A stretch of 12,522 bases of DNA from Gracilaria vermiculophylla (Eukaryota; Rhodophyta; Florideophyceae; Gracilariales; Gracilariaceae), in NCBI GenBank assembly GCA_019155205.2, contig JAHNZQ020000004.1:213878-226399 (forward strand), given 5' to 3'. How positions within the stretch are numbered: the first letter of the stretch is position 1; the number at the start of each line of letters is the position of its first letter. The notes below the pieces were generated by a model. The model did not search any database and was not told where the DNA came from. It saw nothing but the letters and a program-made list of their open reading frames with translations. A program made the translations under genes and the position numbers. This document shows positions 12,384 to 12,522 of this stretch, piece by piece.

Positions 12384-12522
12384 CTTTGTGCGACTGTTCG
12401 TATCTCAACTGCGATGGCAGCCCCTTCTCTCAACAGTCACAGACGGTGCTGGAGAACGACACAAGACTTGACTGATACAAGGTAGCAAAGGTGGATGCTT
12501 GAATGTCGCAGGGGCTGCAACG
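12384..12522. other. Upstream flank of the right-end ORF
   Basis: This is 139 bp of non-coding sequence up to the window edge, presumed 5' UTR and promoter of the minus-strand ORF. An in-frame TGA at about 12402-12404 (minus strand) separates it from the start codon. No promoter motif was recognised. Confidence 0.4.

Overview
This is a eukaryotic nuclear window, not a bacterial one. It holds a chromatin-assembly WD40 gene, a pentatricopeptide-repeat (PPR) organelle gene, a TB2/DP1/HVA22 gene with a short GT-AG intron, and decayed cut-and-paste transposons. Long intronless genes, one small 5'-proximal intron, a PPR protein and PIF/Harbinger plus Tc1/mariner remnants suggest an intron-poor alga. 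I favour a red alga, but that is an inference; an oomycete or another protist is not excluded.

Layout, left to right. Positions 1-1515 are AT-richer and hold two dead transposases: a PIF/Harbinger copy on the minus strand with stops and frameshifts, and the 3' part of a Tc1/mariner gene on the plus strand with DD34E spacing and two in-frame TAGs. From about 1690 the composition jumps to extreme CpG/GC richness, with (GC)n tracts, G-runs, and GGC and GCA repeats. Inside this domain are a minus-strand gene for a putative secreted protein (2293-2979) and a plus-strand intronless gene for the CAF-1 middle subunit (Cac2/CHAF1B/FAS2 family, 4574-6937). Upstream of the CAF-1 gene lie a 16-bp tandem array (3963-4074), a CT microsatellite and a tight cluster of E2F-type sites (4341-4415) that includes a perfect palindrome TTTGGCGCCAAA. 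This is a sensible promoter for an S-phase gene.

The CAF-1 gene converges on an intronless PPR gene (7048-9345, minus), with only 110 bp between the stop codons. The PPR gene shares a roughly 240-bp divergent promoter region, containing a good NF-Y/CCAAT box, with a small TB2/DP1/HVA22 (REEP/Yop1-like) gene on the plus strand. That gene becomes complete only when a 101-bp intron (9614-9714) is removed. Positions 10013-11340 hold no gene I can support. The right end carries a minus-strand ORF (11469-12383) for an unknown basic protein with two nuclear localisation signals and an AATAAA downstream.

The genes do not form an obvious pathway. The points of most interest are the regulatory architecture in front of CAF-1, a lineage-specific TAP-repeat insertion and a PIP-box/B-domain-like motif within that protein, the hidden spliced HVA22-like gene, and two unrecognised proteins.
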